Source of the DNA: CAWUJT01 sp963922715
GTDB lineage: Bacteria > Pseudomonadota > Alphaproteobacteria > Rhodobacterales > Rhodobacteraceae
Reading direction: 5' to 3'
Assembly (NCBI GenBank): GCA_963922715.1
Contig: CAWUJT010000005.1
Span: forward strand, 1-54,450
Length of the DNA: 54,450 bases
The notes under the pieces were generated by a model. It was not told where the DNA came from. It saw only the letters and a list, made by a program, of their open reading frames with translations, and did not search any database. Each line of letters begins with the position of its first letter. Positions within the stretch are counted from its first letter, which is position 1. Positions 8,394 through 16,218 of this stretch are shown here, piece by piece. Position numbers and translations under genes: made by a program.

Positions 8394-8875
8394 AAAATTA
8401 TCAGTGCGGCACTGCCCGCCAGCAAAGGAATGGGCAGGCTGATTAAAATCCGTTTCATAAGAAAGTGCGGGCCGAGAAAGGCCAATTCCTCGGTGATAAC
8501 TTTGGTAAAGGCAAAAAGCCCCCAAGAGGTCAGATAGGCGATCATGGCTGGTGCCGTTGCCCCGGCCTGCATTGCGCCTGCGGCCAGTGCAAAGCTGACA
8601 AACGCCCCGCCAGGGGTGACAATGCCCAACGCCATGCCTAAGGCAACGCCCTTAAAGCCAGACGTGTCGCCCAGATAGGCTTTGACGATCTCCTGCGGCA
8701 GAAGCTCCGCAAACAGCCCTGCGCTGATCAAGGCGACCATAAGGCGGGGCAGATTGGTGCGGATCATGCGCAAAACACCCTGGTAGGCTTGTTGGCGACG
8801 GTCCCCGGTCTCAAGCCGCTGCCACACCCAGGCGGCCAAGGCAAACAACACAACCGTACCGATGAGAATATTCAT
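8390..8875 (-). CDS. Half-permease B (COG0701-like)
   Basis: This 161-aa integral membrane protein has about four helices. The segments LGIVTPGGAFVSFALAAGAMQAG and TSWGLFAFTKVITEE resemble one half of the two-domain permeases of the DUF318/COG0701 group. Its ATG overlaps the stop of the preceding half-permease (ATGA). The two therefore look like a pair that forms a heterodimer equivalent to a single fused permease. No metal-binding or solute-specific motif tells what is transported. Lies at the far 3' end of the large minus-strand block. Confidence 0.72.
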   Translation of the reverse strand: MNILIGTVVLFALAAWVWQRLETGDRRQQAYQGVLRMIRTNLPRLMVALISAGLFAELLPQEIVKAYLGDTSGFKGVALGMALGIVTPGGAFVSFALAAGAMQAGATAPAMIAYLTSWGLFAFTKVITEELAFLGPHFLMKRILISLPIPLLAGSAALIIF

Positions 8876-9414
8876 CGCAACACCCGCGCGGCCAGCCAAC
8901 CGGCCAAGACGGGAAAGGGCAGGCACAAAAGCACCCGGACCAGCACAAAATCAATATGCAGAAAGGACATCTCCCAGATCACGGTGCGATTGACGCCCAG
9001 AAGGCTCCAGGCCGTGACGAAACTGATCACCGTCGCGGTGCTGGCCCCGGCCACCTTGAAGCTCGCGGCCAGGGGGAAGATCATCATCGGCCCGCCCGGC
9101 ACCAAGCCACCGGCGAGTGTGGCAACCCACAGCCCGCGTGCGCCGCTGTCTTGCCCGATCCATTTGACCAATGTCTCCCTTGGGATCAAGATTGGTACAG
9201 AGGCCGCGATGAAAAACCCACACAGGATTTTTGGGCTGAGCACGGCCAGAAATCCCAGATAGTTCACGGTGATCTCGATCACACGCATTGGCCCCTTCAA
9301 ATAGGCCACGGCCAAAGCCGCGCAGAGCGCAATCGCCAGAAGGATCAAAAAAGAGCTGTCGAATGTCTTTTGCCGTCCCAAGGGTTGAGGCTTTGGAGAA
9401 GGCACGTCAGACAT
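8872..9414 (-). CDS. Half-permease A (COG0701-like)
   Basis: The 180-aa membrane protein starts at the ATG at 9414, preceded by GGAGGGGCGAGCG. A much longer open frame upstream is only the shadow of the GNAT gene. It shares the repeated motif of its partner: AGGLVPGGPMMIFPLAASFKVAGA here against LGIVTPGGAFVSFALAAGAMQAGA there. TAWSLLGVNRTVIWEMSFL matches TSWGLFAFTKVITEELAFL. This shows the two genes encode homologous halves. It overlaps the end of the GNAT gene by eight bases, so it belongs to the same transcript. Confidence 0.75.
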   Translation of the reverse strand: MSDVPSPKPQPLGRQKTFDSSFLILLAIALCAALAVAYLKGPMRVIEITVNYLGFLAVLSPKILCGFFIAASVPILIPRETLVKWIGQDSGARGLWVATLAGGLVPGGPMMIFPLAASFKVAGASTATVISFVTAWSLLGVNRTVIWEMSFLHIDFVLVRVLLCLPFPVLAGWLAARVLR

Positions 9415-10561
9415 CGCTCGCCCCTCCTGTGTCTTGCACATCAATCCGGTACAGCAGATGCTTACCACCGCCCAGTGCGGCGGGATATTCAATCGGCCCT
9501 TGCAAGCGGGCGCCTGCTTTTTCGGCAACGCGCACAGAGGCCACATTCTCTGGGGCAACGGTGACGTCCACATAAGACAGCCCGACAGCGCGCGCCTCGT
9601 GCAAAATCGCCTTGAGTGCGGCGGTTGCCAAACCCTCCCGTCGTCGCCACGGCACAACCGCATAGCCGATATGGCCGGGGCAGGTTGGCGGCAACGCCTC
9701 TGTCCCGGGTTGCCAGCGCAACCCGATGGAGCCGCAAAAGCCACCCTGCCAAATCCATCGCCGAATCCCAGGAAGCCTGGGAACGATGGAGCCACCGGGC
9801 AGGGTTGTAACACCCCGATGCCCTTTGCGGGTGTCAAGCGCAGCCAGGAAGGCCTCTGGGTCTTGCGCGATCTGGGCAAGCTGTTCTTGCGCCACTTCTG
9901 GGCGCAAATTGTCGGGTGACCAGCCACGCTCAAGTGCTGCGCAATAGTCCGGCAGGTGCGCGTGCGCAGGGCGGACCAAGACACTGTGATCCGGCTGAAT
10001 TTTGGTGGTTTTGGTCACGGCACGGCCCCAGTCGTCTGTCTGTGAGATCCGTATCAGATTCGCTGGAGAAAGGTCCATCGTCAGAACCCGCCCCCAGGGT
10101 GAAGTGACCTCACCGCGGCTTTGAAATCCGATCTTTTCATAACAGCGGATCGCGGCTTGGTTCTCCGGCTCTGGGTCAATGCCAAGTGCAGGCACGCCAG
10201 CCGCAAATAGGGTTGCACAATGCTGGGACAAATAAAGGGGGCCAAGGCCCAGCCCCATTAGATCAGTCTTGGCCATGAACGTATCTATGCCGCGCGCGCC
10301 TGTCGGCAAAAAGCCCAAGGGGTGATCTTGCCACCCGTCAATCGCGTAATCTTGCAGATAGGCGATGGGGCTTCGCGCCCTCTCGACAATCCATTGTTCG
10401 ATCCTGTCATCGCTTAGATGATCTTTGATCTCTCGCAGAGACGTGTCATCGGCATACCAGCGCCGCACTCTGCTATCCTTGAGCCAGTCTGCCAGCATCG
10501 GCAGATCGCATTCCGTCATCGGCCGGATGTGCAGATCAGCGCTGCCTTTCAAAGTCATCAT
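9407..10561 (-). CDS. Two-domain GNAT acetyltransferase
   Basis: The 384-aa protein contains two acetyltransferase folds in tandem. Residues about 1-180 look like the AacA4/AAC(6')-type GNAT (IRPMTECDLPMLADWLKDSRVRRWYAD, then GLGLGPLYL and NQAAIRCYEKIGFQ). Residues about 190-384 look like a RimJ/RimL-type GNAT (RPEVAQEQLAQI, YAVVPWRRREGLATAAL, APENVASVRVAEKAGA). Each half has its own acetyl-CoA loop region and C-terminal Asn-X-X-Ser/Ala motif. The start is one of two adjacent ATG codons and overlaps the sulfotransferase end by 26 bases. The acceptor is unknown. An aminoalkylphosphonate or aminoglycoside-like sugar would fit the context. Confidence 0.82.
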   Translation of the reverse strand: MMTLKGSADLHIRPMTECDLPMLADWLKDSRVRRWYADDTSLREIKDHLSDDRIEQWIVERARSPIAYLQDYAIDGWQDHPLGFLPTGARGIDTFMAKTDLMGLGLGPLYLSQHCATLFAAGVPALGIDPEPENQAAIRCYEKIGFQSRGEVTSPWGRVLTMDLSPANLIRISQTDDWGRAVTKTTKIQPDHSVLVRPAHAHLPDYCAALERGWSPDNLRPEVAQEQLAQIAQDPEAFLAALDTRKGHRGVTTLPGGSIVPRLPGIRRWIWQGGFCGSIGLRWQPGTEALPPTCPGHIGYAVVPWRRREGLATAALKAILHEARAVGLSYVDVTVAPENVASVRVAEKAGARLQGPIEYPAALGGGKHLLYRIDVQDTGGASDV

Positions 10562-11336
10562 TTCTCTGCGTTGCAGACCAGCGATCCCGTTTATACGCGG
10601 CGATCCAGGTCGCGTTTGTCGCATCGGCCAGTTTCTTGACAGGGACCCGCACGTGCGTGACAGCCTGTGGATCAAGCCCGAGCCAGGATAAGATGCGCTG
10701 CACTTGCGCAACAGGATCATCGGACAGCGCCTCATAGCTCACCCGAAGCGGGGTTATCTGTTGCGCGGCAAACCACCTTAGCCACTCTTGGTCATACTGG
10801 GTTAAGGTTTCGATGTGCTCTGCAATCAGAGCGGCATCGTAGCCACCCGCCCGTGTGGGTGATTTGCGTTCTATGTCCGTCCCATCGGGCGCAACATGCC
10901 AAAGCCCGGTTTGCTCGGCCCGGATGAGAGAAACCGCCTGGCCCAGTTTGTCCTGCCGGGTGAGGTGAATGATTTTCAGCGGTCCAAACACTTTTGAGAG
11001 GCGGGCATAGTCAGACCGCGCCTGGGGAAGATACGCCGACAACGTTTGACACAGTAACGGAAAGCTATGATATTGTTGGCGCACAGCAAAAACATCGGTG
11101 CTGCCCCGGCCTTTGGTTATCGCTGCTTCAAATATCTTTGGGATCAGGTCGCGCTGCGGCGTCTTTGGTGCAATGCCCAGATTATTTGCCCAAGCGTCAA
11201 GCGACGGACCATGGAAGTAGGACTCTGGGGCGCCCGCAATCCCTGTGGCTTTTAGGAATTTGCACAGTAGCGTGCTGCCGCTGCGCGGAGATGTGCAGAT
11301 CATGTAGGACAGCGTTTGTGGCACAGATTTACCCAT
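10536..11336 (-). CDS. Stf0-like sulfotransferase
   Basis: The 266-aa protein has the 5'-phosphosulfate-binding loop TSPRSGSTLLC at residues about 15-25. A 3'-phosphate-binding region (FGPLKIIHLTRQDKLGQAVS) follows, characteristic of Stf0-type sulfotransferases that transfer sulfate from PAPS to a hydroxyl group such as trehalose 2-OH. The ATG at 11336 lies inside the last codons of the hexapeptide gene (8-base overlap). A sulfotransferase is an unexpected member of a phosphonate operon. It may modify a glycan or other small molecule assembled by the neighbouring transferases. Confidence 0.85.
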   Translation of the reverse strand: MGKSVPQTLSYMICTSPRSGSTLLCKFLKATGIAGAPESYFHGPSLDAWANNLGIAPKTPQRDLIPKIFEAAITKGRGSTDVFAVRQQYHSFPLLCQTLSAYLPQARSDYARLSKVFGPLKIIHLTRQDKLGQAVSLIRAEQTGLWHVAPDGTDIERKSPTRAGGYDAALIAEHIETLTQYDQEWLRWFAAQQITPLRVSYEALSDDPVAQVQRILSWLGLDPQAVTHVRVPVKKLADATNATWIAAYKRDRWSATQRNDDFERQR

Positions 11337-11955
11337 ATTTTGCAATGAACGCATCGATGTCGAGCGCACGAATATCCGGCAGCGCGGCGATGAACACTTC
11401 GCGCGGCCAATCCCACCAGGCCATCTGCTGCAACGCTTCGGCCTGCGCTTCGGTGAAACGACGTTTGATGAACCGCGCAGGCACACCCCCGACGACCGTA
11501 TAGGGGGCGACATCGCGGGTGACAACGGCGCCTGCGCCGATCACGGCGCCATCCCCGATGGTCACACCCGCGGTGATGGTCACGCCATGGCCGATCCACA
11601 CGTCATGGCCAATCGTCACCCAGTGATCCTTGCGCCATTGAAAAAACTCTGTGTCATCAGGGCCCATGCCATAGGCCTCGGAGCGATAGACCGAGTGATG
11701 CTGCACCGCCCGCCAGGTGGGATGGTTGCCCGGATTGATCCGAGTGCTGTTGGCGATTGAGCAGTATTTGCCGATGGTCGTCCACACCACATGGCAGTTT
11801 TGAGTGATATAAGAATAATCCCCCATTTCAGAGGCCTTCATCACCGTGCCTGTGCCCACCTCGGTCCAGATGCCCAAGGTGCAGTCCTCCACTTTGGCCC
11901 CTTCATGGATGGTAGGGGTTTCTGAAAGGTGTTGCTTTGATCCTGCGCCACTCAT
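11329..11955 (-). CDS. Hexapeptide-repeat transferase of the phosphonate-associated family
   Basis: This 208-aa left-handed beta-helix acyltransferase shows the hexapeptide periodicity (IHEGAKVEDCTLG, TIGHDVWIGHGVTITAGVTIGDGAVIGAGAVVTRDV). GGVPARFIKRRF marks the helix end. The spacing and the WDWPREVF tail resemble the transferase subfamily that recurrently accompanies C-P lyase operons; its reaction has not been established to my knowledge. It overlaps the histidine phosphatase gene upstream by ATGA and the sulfotransferase downstream. The start at 11955 is fixed by that overlap. Confidence 0.85.
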   Translation of the reverse strand: MSGAGSKQHLSETPTIHEGAKVEDCTLGIWTEVGTGTVMKASEMGDYSYITQNCHVVWTTIGKYCSIANSTRINPGNHPTWRAVQHHSVYRSEAYGMGPDDTEFFQWRKDHWVTIGHDVWIGHGVTITAGVTIGDGAVIGAGAVVTRDVAPYTVVGGVPARFIKRRFTEAQAEALQQMAWWDWPREVFIAALPDIRALDIDAFIAKYG

Positions 11956-12503
11956 GTCTTTTCCTCCAATTCTATACGGTTAAATGCGATCACTGTGCCA
12001 TCTTTCAGCACAACGTCAAAAAGATCAGGGTTACGAAGACTACGCCAAGCGTCAAAGCCAAAGCTTGGATCGGCAGCATTGAACAGAGCAGACGTCAGTT
12101 TTCCGTGGGTGGCAAACGTGGGTAAAGTCCCGCCGGCTTGGTCCATCTTCCGTAAGGCCTCAGCGGCTCTGTGCTGTAGATCCATATGGCTTTCTCCCCC
12201 CTCAGGTGCATAGGTGGGATCCTCAAACGACCGACGCACATGGTCTTGCCAATCAGGCAAATCAACAGGAGACAAAAGCCGTTCACGTAAACCCTCTAAG
12301 ATCGTCACGGGTTGACTGCATGCAATAGCATAAGGGGTAATGGTATCTTGCGCCTTACGATAGGGGCTCGTGTAAAGTGGCCCGGCTTGTAAACGGGTCA
12401 ACAGGGGTACAAGCCCTGCGGCTTGGGCATAACCCGGATCAGAAAGCGGGGCATCTGGGCTGTGACTCGTAGAGGTGGCGTGACGGATCAAGAGCGCGCG
12501 CAT
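11952..12503 (-). CDS. Histidine phosphatase family protein
   Basis: The 183-aa protein begins MRALLIRHATSTS, the catalytic RHxT loop of the phosphoglycerate-mutase/histidine-phosphatase superfamily with Ala where Gly is usual. The second catalytic histidine lies in FATHGKLTSAL, and the general-acid region in GGESHMD. It probably removes a phosphate from a small metabolite. The gene follows a 121-base gap, so it may start a separate transcript. The downstream hexapeptide gene overlaps it by ATGA. A role in removing phosphate from ribosyl phosphates released by the C-P lyase pathway would be plausible but is inference. Confidence 0.85.
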   Translation of the reverse strand: MRALLIRHATSTSHSPDAPLSDPGYAQAAGLVPLLTRLQAGPLYTSPYRKAQDTITPYAIACSQPVTILEGLRERLLSPVDLPDWQDHVRRSFEDPTYAPEGGESHMDLQHRAAEALRKMDQAGGTLPTFATHGKLTSALFNAADPSFGFDAWRSLRNPDLFDVVLKDGTVIAFNRIELEEKT

Positions 12504-12624
12504 GATAATCGCTTTGTCGCGGTGAAAGATACCGCCAATAAATGAAAGAAACTCTGTTTTTTAAGAGGTTTATAATTGCTTCTTAATCTTACTTCATAAA
12601 GCGCGTTGAGGGCATAATATCTCA

Positions 12625-13131
12625 TCACACACTCGCAACAAAGGCATTGACTTGAGATAATGTCGTAAGCCGGTGCTTACGCCGAGGGAATTTCTCATAA
12701 AACGTTTTGGATTTCGCATGATTGCGGCGCCATGTGCGCAGGATATACCACAGAAAGCCCGGCAGCATATCAAGCTGCTCCGGGCAATCCTCCGCCATGT
12801 CCGGTCGCTTTTGTCCAAGTCCCCGAAGATTGCGCCGCACCACACGGTAAAGGCGTAAGATCAATGGGACATCCAGCCAGATCAACGTATCCGCCCGGGC
12901 CGCCCTCAGATGGAAGGTTGAGGAATTGAACCCCTCAAACACCCAAGCTTCCTGCGCAACGATCCGTTCAATCTGGCGCAACTGATCAGTCTTGTCGCGC
13001 TCGACCCAGCCAGGCAACCAAAAGACATCGCGGTCCATATGATAGACGGGTAGTTGAAGCCGCTGTCCAAGCATTTGCGCCAAGGTTGATTTGCCGGACC
13101 CCGGAGCACCGATGATCATGACCCGGTTCAC
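12625..13131 (-). CDS. P-loop kinase-like protein (FlaR/adenylate-kinase type)
   Basis: The 168-aa protein has Walker A GAPGSGKST at residues about 8-16. A LYHMDRDVFWLPGW-type acceptor region (here VYHMDRDVFWLPGW) and LIWLDVPLI as the Walker B strand follow. This resembles the 'DNA topology modulation' FlaR family and small-molecule kinases, and the true substrate of these proteins is generally unknown. It overlaps the transglutaminase-like gene by ATGA. No phnN is seen in the window, so this is a candidate for a ribosyl-phosphate kinase substitute, but its sequence does not resemble PhnN. Confidence 0.8.
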   Translation of the reverse strand: MNRVMIIGAPGSGKSTLAQMLGQRLQLPVYHMDRDVFWLPGWVERDKTDQLRQIERIVAQEAWVFEGFNSSTFHLRAARADTLIWLDVPLILRLYRVVRRNLRGLGQKRPDMAEDCPEQLDMLPGFLWYILRTWRRNHAKSKTFYEKFPRRKHRLTTLSQVNAFVASV

Positions 13132-13964
13132 GCAGCCGCAGCAGGGATGCCCGGATGGATCAAGCGAATCTCAGGTGCATCGAATTTGACGCCGTCAGGA
13201 TGCAGCGGCAAAGGCTCGATCAAGGCTTTGAGCGCGGTGATCCCAAGATCAGGGAACGCAAGGCCCATGGAATGAAAGCACGCAGCGCGGAACCCAGGCT
13301 TTGGGTTAAGACCTGGCTTAATCTGACGGGTGCCCAGTTTCAGGTGATGGGCAATGTCCCATTCCTGAGTTTTGCCATCGATCCGGGTCACCACCCAGCA
13401 ATGACCATCCTCACAATGGTCGCCTTTTTCAGCCGGAAAGAAGAACCCGGTGGCATAGCCGGCCTCTATGCCCGCCGCCCGCAAGGCCGCAATGAAATAG
13501 GTGTTGATGTCAACACAAGACCCTTGCACCAGGCCGCACCCCAAAGCAGGCACAGCGTCGAGCCCTTGGTTGAAGGTCTCTTCGGGGTGACCGTATGTAA
13601 ACCGCTCGGCCGTGGCGCAAGCGATGGCGATCGCGCGGTCAAGCCCGTCCAGATCGCCTGCCACGGCTTTGGCTTCCGCGACAAGATCATCCGCGAAACG
13701 GGTGAAGCGAGACGGATGTGGCGTGAACATCGCCGCAGGATAGGTCGCAGGCAGGCTGTCGTCAAAGCGCAGAGTGATATCAAGATGCGTCCCCGGTACA
13801 GCCAGGCGCAGGGCGGTCTGGCCCGTTGTTGTCTCGGGGCAGGGCGTTCCACCTTCTGCTGTAATCCCAAGACAGGTGCCATAGGGTGTGGCCATGCCCT
13901 GAGGGATCAGAGCTTCTGTACAGCCCTTAGGCATCTTGGCAACATAGCGGATTTCAAAGATCAC
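13128..13964 (-). CDS. Transglutaminase-like cysteine protease family protein
   Basis: The 278-aa protein has an N-terminal beta domain and a transglutaminase-core domain. The catalytic triad is visible: C150 in GLVQGSCVDINTYF, H188 in DGHCWV and D203 in EWDIAHH. I chose the GTG at 13964 because GGGAAGG lies six bases upstream and the codon overlaps the phnE stop as GTGA. An ATG five codons earlier lacks a site. Such proteins act as peptidases, amidases or transglutaminases on small peptides. Tight coupling to phnE places it firmly in the phosphonate operon. Confidence 0.85.
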   Translation of the reverse strand: MIFEIRYVAKMPKGCTEALIPQGMATPYGTCLGITAEGGTPCPETTTGQTALRLAVPGTHLDITLRFDDSLPATYPAAMFTPHPSRFTRFADDLVAEAKAVAGDLDGLDRAIAIACATAERFTYGHPEETFNQGLDAVPALGCGLVQGSCVDINTYFIAALRAAGIEAGYATGFFFPAEKGDHCEDGHCWVVTRIDGKTQEWDIAHHLKLGTRQIKPGLNPKPGFRAACFHSMGLAFPDLGITALKALIEPLPLHPDGVKFDAPEIRLIHPGIPAAAA

Positions 13965-14818
13965 TTCGCGCCTTCCCATTTGCCGATTACGCGGGTACGG
14001 ATCAATCCAGACAGATAATCAATCAGATAGACCATGGCAATGATCAGAAAGATGATCGTCCAAGCCTGATCCCAAAAATAACCTGCGATCCTGTCGCTTA
14101 GGATAAACCCAATCCCACCGGCACCGACGATCCCAAGGATAGTGCCCGAACGGACATTGGACTCAAAGTTGTAAAGCAGAACAGACAAATGCACGGGCAA
14201 GACTTGCGGCATGATCGCATAGCGAATGGATTGTAAGCGAGATCCGCCCGAGGCGACAACGCCTTCTACAGGTTTTTTCGAGGTGTTCTCGAGCGCTTCG
14301 GAAAACAATTTCGCAAAGGTCCCGATCTCAGAGACAGCGATGGCCAGAATGCCCGCCAAAGGTCCCAAGCCAAAGGCGCGAATAAATATAAGCGCAAGGA
14401 TCAGCGTTTCAAAGGCACGGATCACATCGTAAAGGCGCCGCGATCCTTGTCGCAGCCAGAAAATCCTGTTGATATTTTTTGCCCCCAGAAACGACAAAGG
14501 AAACGCAACCAGGGCCCCCAGCAAAGTGCCGAGAAAGGCCATGGCAAGCGTTTCCCCCAAAGCCACAAAAATCTCCAGCCATTCTTCCCATGTTTCCCAA
14601 AAATGCGGCGGGAACATGAAACTCAGCACACGGCCCAGACGTTGCAGGCCCACCCAAATCCGCTCTGGCGAGAAATTGAAATCATAAAGACACCATGCAA
14701 ACAGACCCACAAAGCCAGCCCAGAGCGCAATTTTGCGCGCGCGCACGGCGGGTGTGTCACGAAAAGCACGCGGATGGGCGGCCATTGCGGCTTGGATTTG
14801 TTCTGAAGTCGGCATCAT
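13961..14818 (-). CDS. phnE: Phosphonate ABC transporter permease PhnE (second)
   Basis: The 285-aa inner-membrane permease is part of the PhnCDE phosphonate importer. It has about six helices and the cytoplasmic ATPase-docking segment EGVVASGGSRLQSIRYAIMPQVLP typical of PhnE. Its start overlaps the stop of the first phnE by ATGA and is one of two adjacent ATG codons. Paired PhnE proteins usually form the heterodimeric channel. The conserved SDRIAGYFWDQAW stretch near the C-terminus also fits the family. Confidence 0.95.
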   Translation of the reverse strand: MMPTSEQIQAAMAAHPRAFRDTPAVRARKIALWAGFVGLFAWCLYDFNFSPERIWVGLQRLGRVLSFMFPPHFWETWEEWLEIFVALGETLAMAFLGTLLGALVAFPLSFLGAKNINRIFWLRQGSRRLYDVIRAFETLILALIFIRAFGLGPLAGILAIAVSEIGTFAKLFSEALENTSKKPVEGVVASGGSRLQSIRYAIMPQVLPVHLSVLLYNFESNVRSGTILGIVGAGGIGFILSDRIAGYFWDQAWTIIFLIIAMVYLIDYLSGLIRTRVIGKWEGAK

Positions 14819-15741
14819 GTGACAGGTCCTTTCTCAAGGCCAATGATCTTGTGGCGCAATTTCTCAGAGCCATAATCAATCACGATCACGGTGACAAAAA
14901 TGATCACAAACAACGCAGATAGATCGGTATATTCCTGCAAAGACAGCGCTTCCCGGAACTCTTGCCCAAGACCACCAGCACCGACATACCCGATGATGGT
15001 TGAGGCGCGGACATTGATCTCAAATCGCAACAAAGTATAGCTGATGATGTTGGGCAACACCTGGGGCACAGCACCATAACGAATTTGGTCAAACCAGGTA
15101 CCGCCCGCGGCTTTGACACCTTCCAAAGGGCGCATATCGATATTCTCGTTCACTTCCGAATAGAGTTTGCCAAGCGCGCCTGTGGCATGCAGCCCAATGG
15201 CCAGCACCCCCGCCAACGGCCCAACAGAGAAGCAAAACACAAAGATCAAGGCCCAGACAAGCTCTGGCACGGTGCGGGCAATTTCAAGATAGCGACGGCT
15301 GATCCACAACACCCATCCGTTCGGTGAGAGGTTTCGAGAGGCTGGAAAAGACAAAAGAAATCCGCCGATCACACCAAAGGTTGTGGCCATAAACGCGATA
15401 AGAACGGTTTCAATCCACAAATTGAGCCAGACTTTCCAACGCCAAAACCATTCGGCGAAATCCGCGCCCAAGGTCTCCCACCGCAATGTTGGGATGGTGC
15501 GGTCGATAAAGCCCCCCAGGCGGGGCAGGCCTGCGGGAATAATCCACCGCCATTCGCGCGACCCATCTGGCATGGTGACTTGGGTCACTTTGAAGAAATC
15601 CCCCAGCCACGCGGAAAATGTAAAGGCGAGAAGAAAGATCACGGCCGCAATCAACCAGGCGATTTTGGTGCGATAGCGTAGGGCAGCATAATCAACCTCA
15701 AATTGGTCAATCGGGTGCACAGCGGCAACATTTTCGTTCAT
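14815..15741 (-). CDS. phnE: Phosphonate ABC transporter permease PhnE (first)
   Basis: The 308-aa permease has an N-terminal cytoplasmic tail of about 30 residues, about six membrane helices and the docking loop EGVKAAGGTWFDQIRYGAVPQVLPN. I chose the ATG at 15741 because GGAGGG lies seven bases upstream. An ATG at 15747 would overlap the GNAT stop as ATGA but lies one base from that ribosome site. It pairs with the second phnE to form the transmembrane pore, with PhnC as ATPase and PhnD as binding protein. Confidence 0.95.
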   Translation of the reverse strand: MNENVAAVHPIDQFEVDYAALRYRTKIAWLIAAVIFLLAFTFSAWLGDFFKVTQVTMPDGSREWRWIIPAGLPRLGGFIDRTIPTLRWETLGADFAEWFWRWKVWLNLWIETVLIAFMATTFGVIGGFLLSFPASRNLSPNGWVLWISRRYLEIARTVPELVWALIFVFCFSVGPLAGVLAIGLHATGALGKLYSEVNENIDMRPLEGVKAAGGTWFDQIRYGAVPQVLPNIISYTLLRFEINVRASTIIGYVGAGGLGQEFREALSLQEYTDLSALFVIIFVTVIVIDYGSEKLRHKIIGLEKGPVT

Positions 15742-15743
15742 GG

Positions 15744-16205
15744 TCATACCCTCCGTTCCCATTGCAAAAGCACATCTGGGAGCCCTTCGGCATTGTCACC
15801 ATCGGTACGGCGCACCTCGACAAATCCCATGTGTGCGTAAAACGCACGGGCTGATGAATTGGCTTGAAATGCCCAAAGTGACAGACTTGCACATTCTGAT
15901 TGCACTTGGTCGAGCAAGGCACGGCCAATGCCAATGTTGCGATATCCTGCTGCCACATAAAGGGCATCAATCTGTTGATTATGACACGTGAGAAACCCAA
16001 TCACCTTGCCAGCGCTTTCCGCAACCCAGGCGTTACTTTCCACGATCTTTTTTGTCCAAAACGTATTCATTGAAGCTTCACTATGCAGCATTGGTAACCA
16101 GGGCATTTCCATGATCCAATGGCGTAAAATCACAACACATGCTGCGGCGTCCTGGTCGGTCGCTTTGCGCACAAAGAAAGGGTGCCCAGAGATACTTCCA
16201 GACAC
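15744..16205 (-). CDS. GNAT acetyltransferase between phnD and phnE
   Basis: The 153-aa single-domain GNAT has the acetyl-CoA loop in GYRNIGIGRALLDQV and the C-terminal NSSARAFYAHMGFVEV motif. It is inserted between phnD (13 bases away) and phnE (2 bases away), so it is part of the transporter operon. PhnO in enterobacteria is a GNAT that acetylates aminoalkylphosphonates, so a similar detoxifying or activating role is plausible. I cannot claim orthology with PhnO from sequence alone. Confidence 0.85.
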   Translation of the reverse strand: MSGSISGHPFFVRKATDQDAAACVVILRHWIMEMPWLPMLHSEASMNTFWTKKIVESNAWVAESAGKVIGFLTCHNQQIDALYVAAGYRNIGIGRALLDQVQSECASLSLWAFQANSSARAFYAHMGFVEVRRTDGDNAEGLPDVLLQWERRV

Positions 16206-16218
16206 CCTTGCATGAACC

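Noticed and set aside
9415..9984. N-terminal extension of half-permease A by 190 residues
   Set aside because: The extension lies antiparallel in register with the GNAT gene frame and lacks membrane helices. The ATG at 9414 has a strong GGAGG site.
12504..12624. Pho box upstream of the histidine phosphatase (repeated CTTTCA)
   Set aside because: The two CTTTCA copies are 20 bases apart, not 11 or 22, and there is no -10-like hexamer at a suitable distance.
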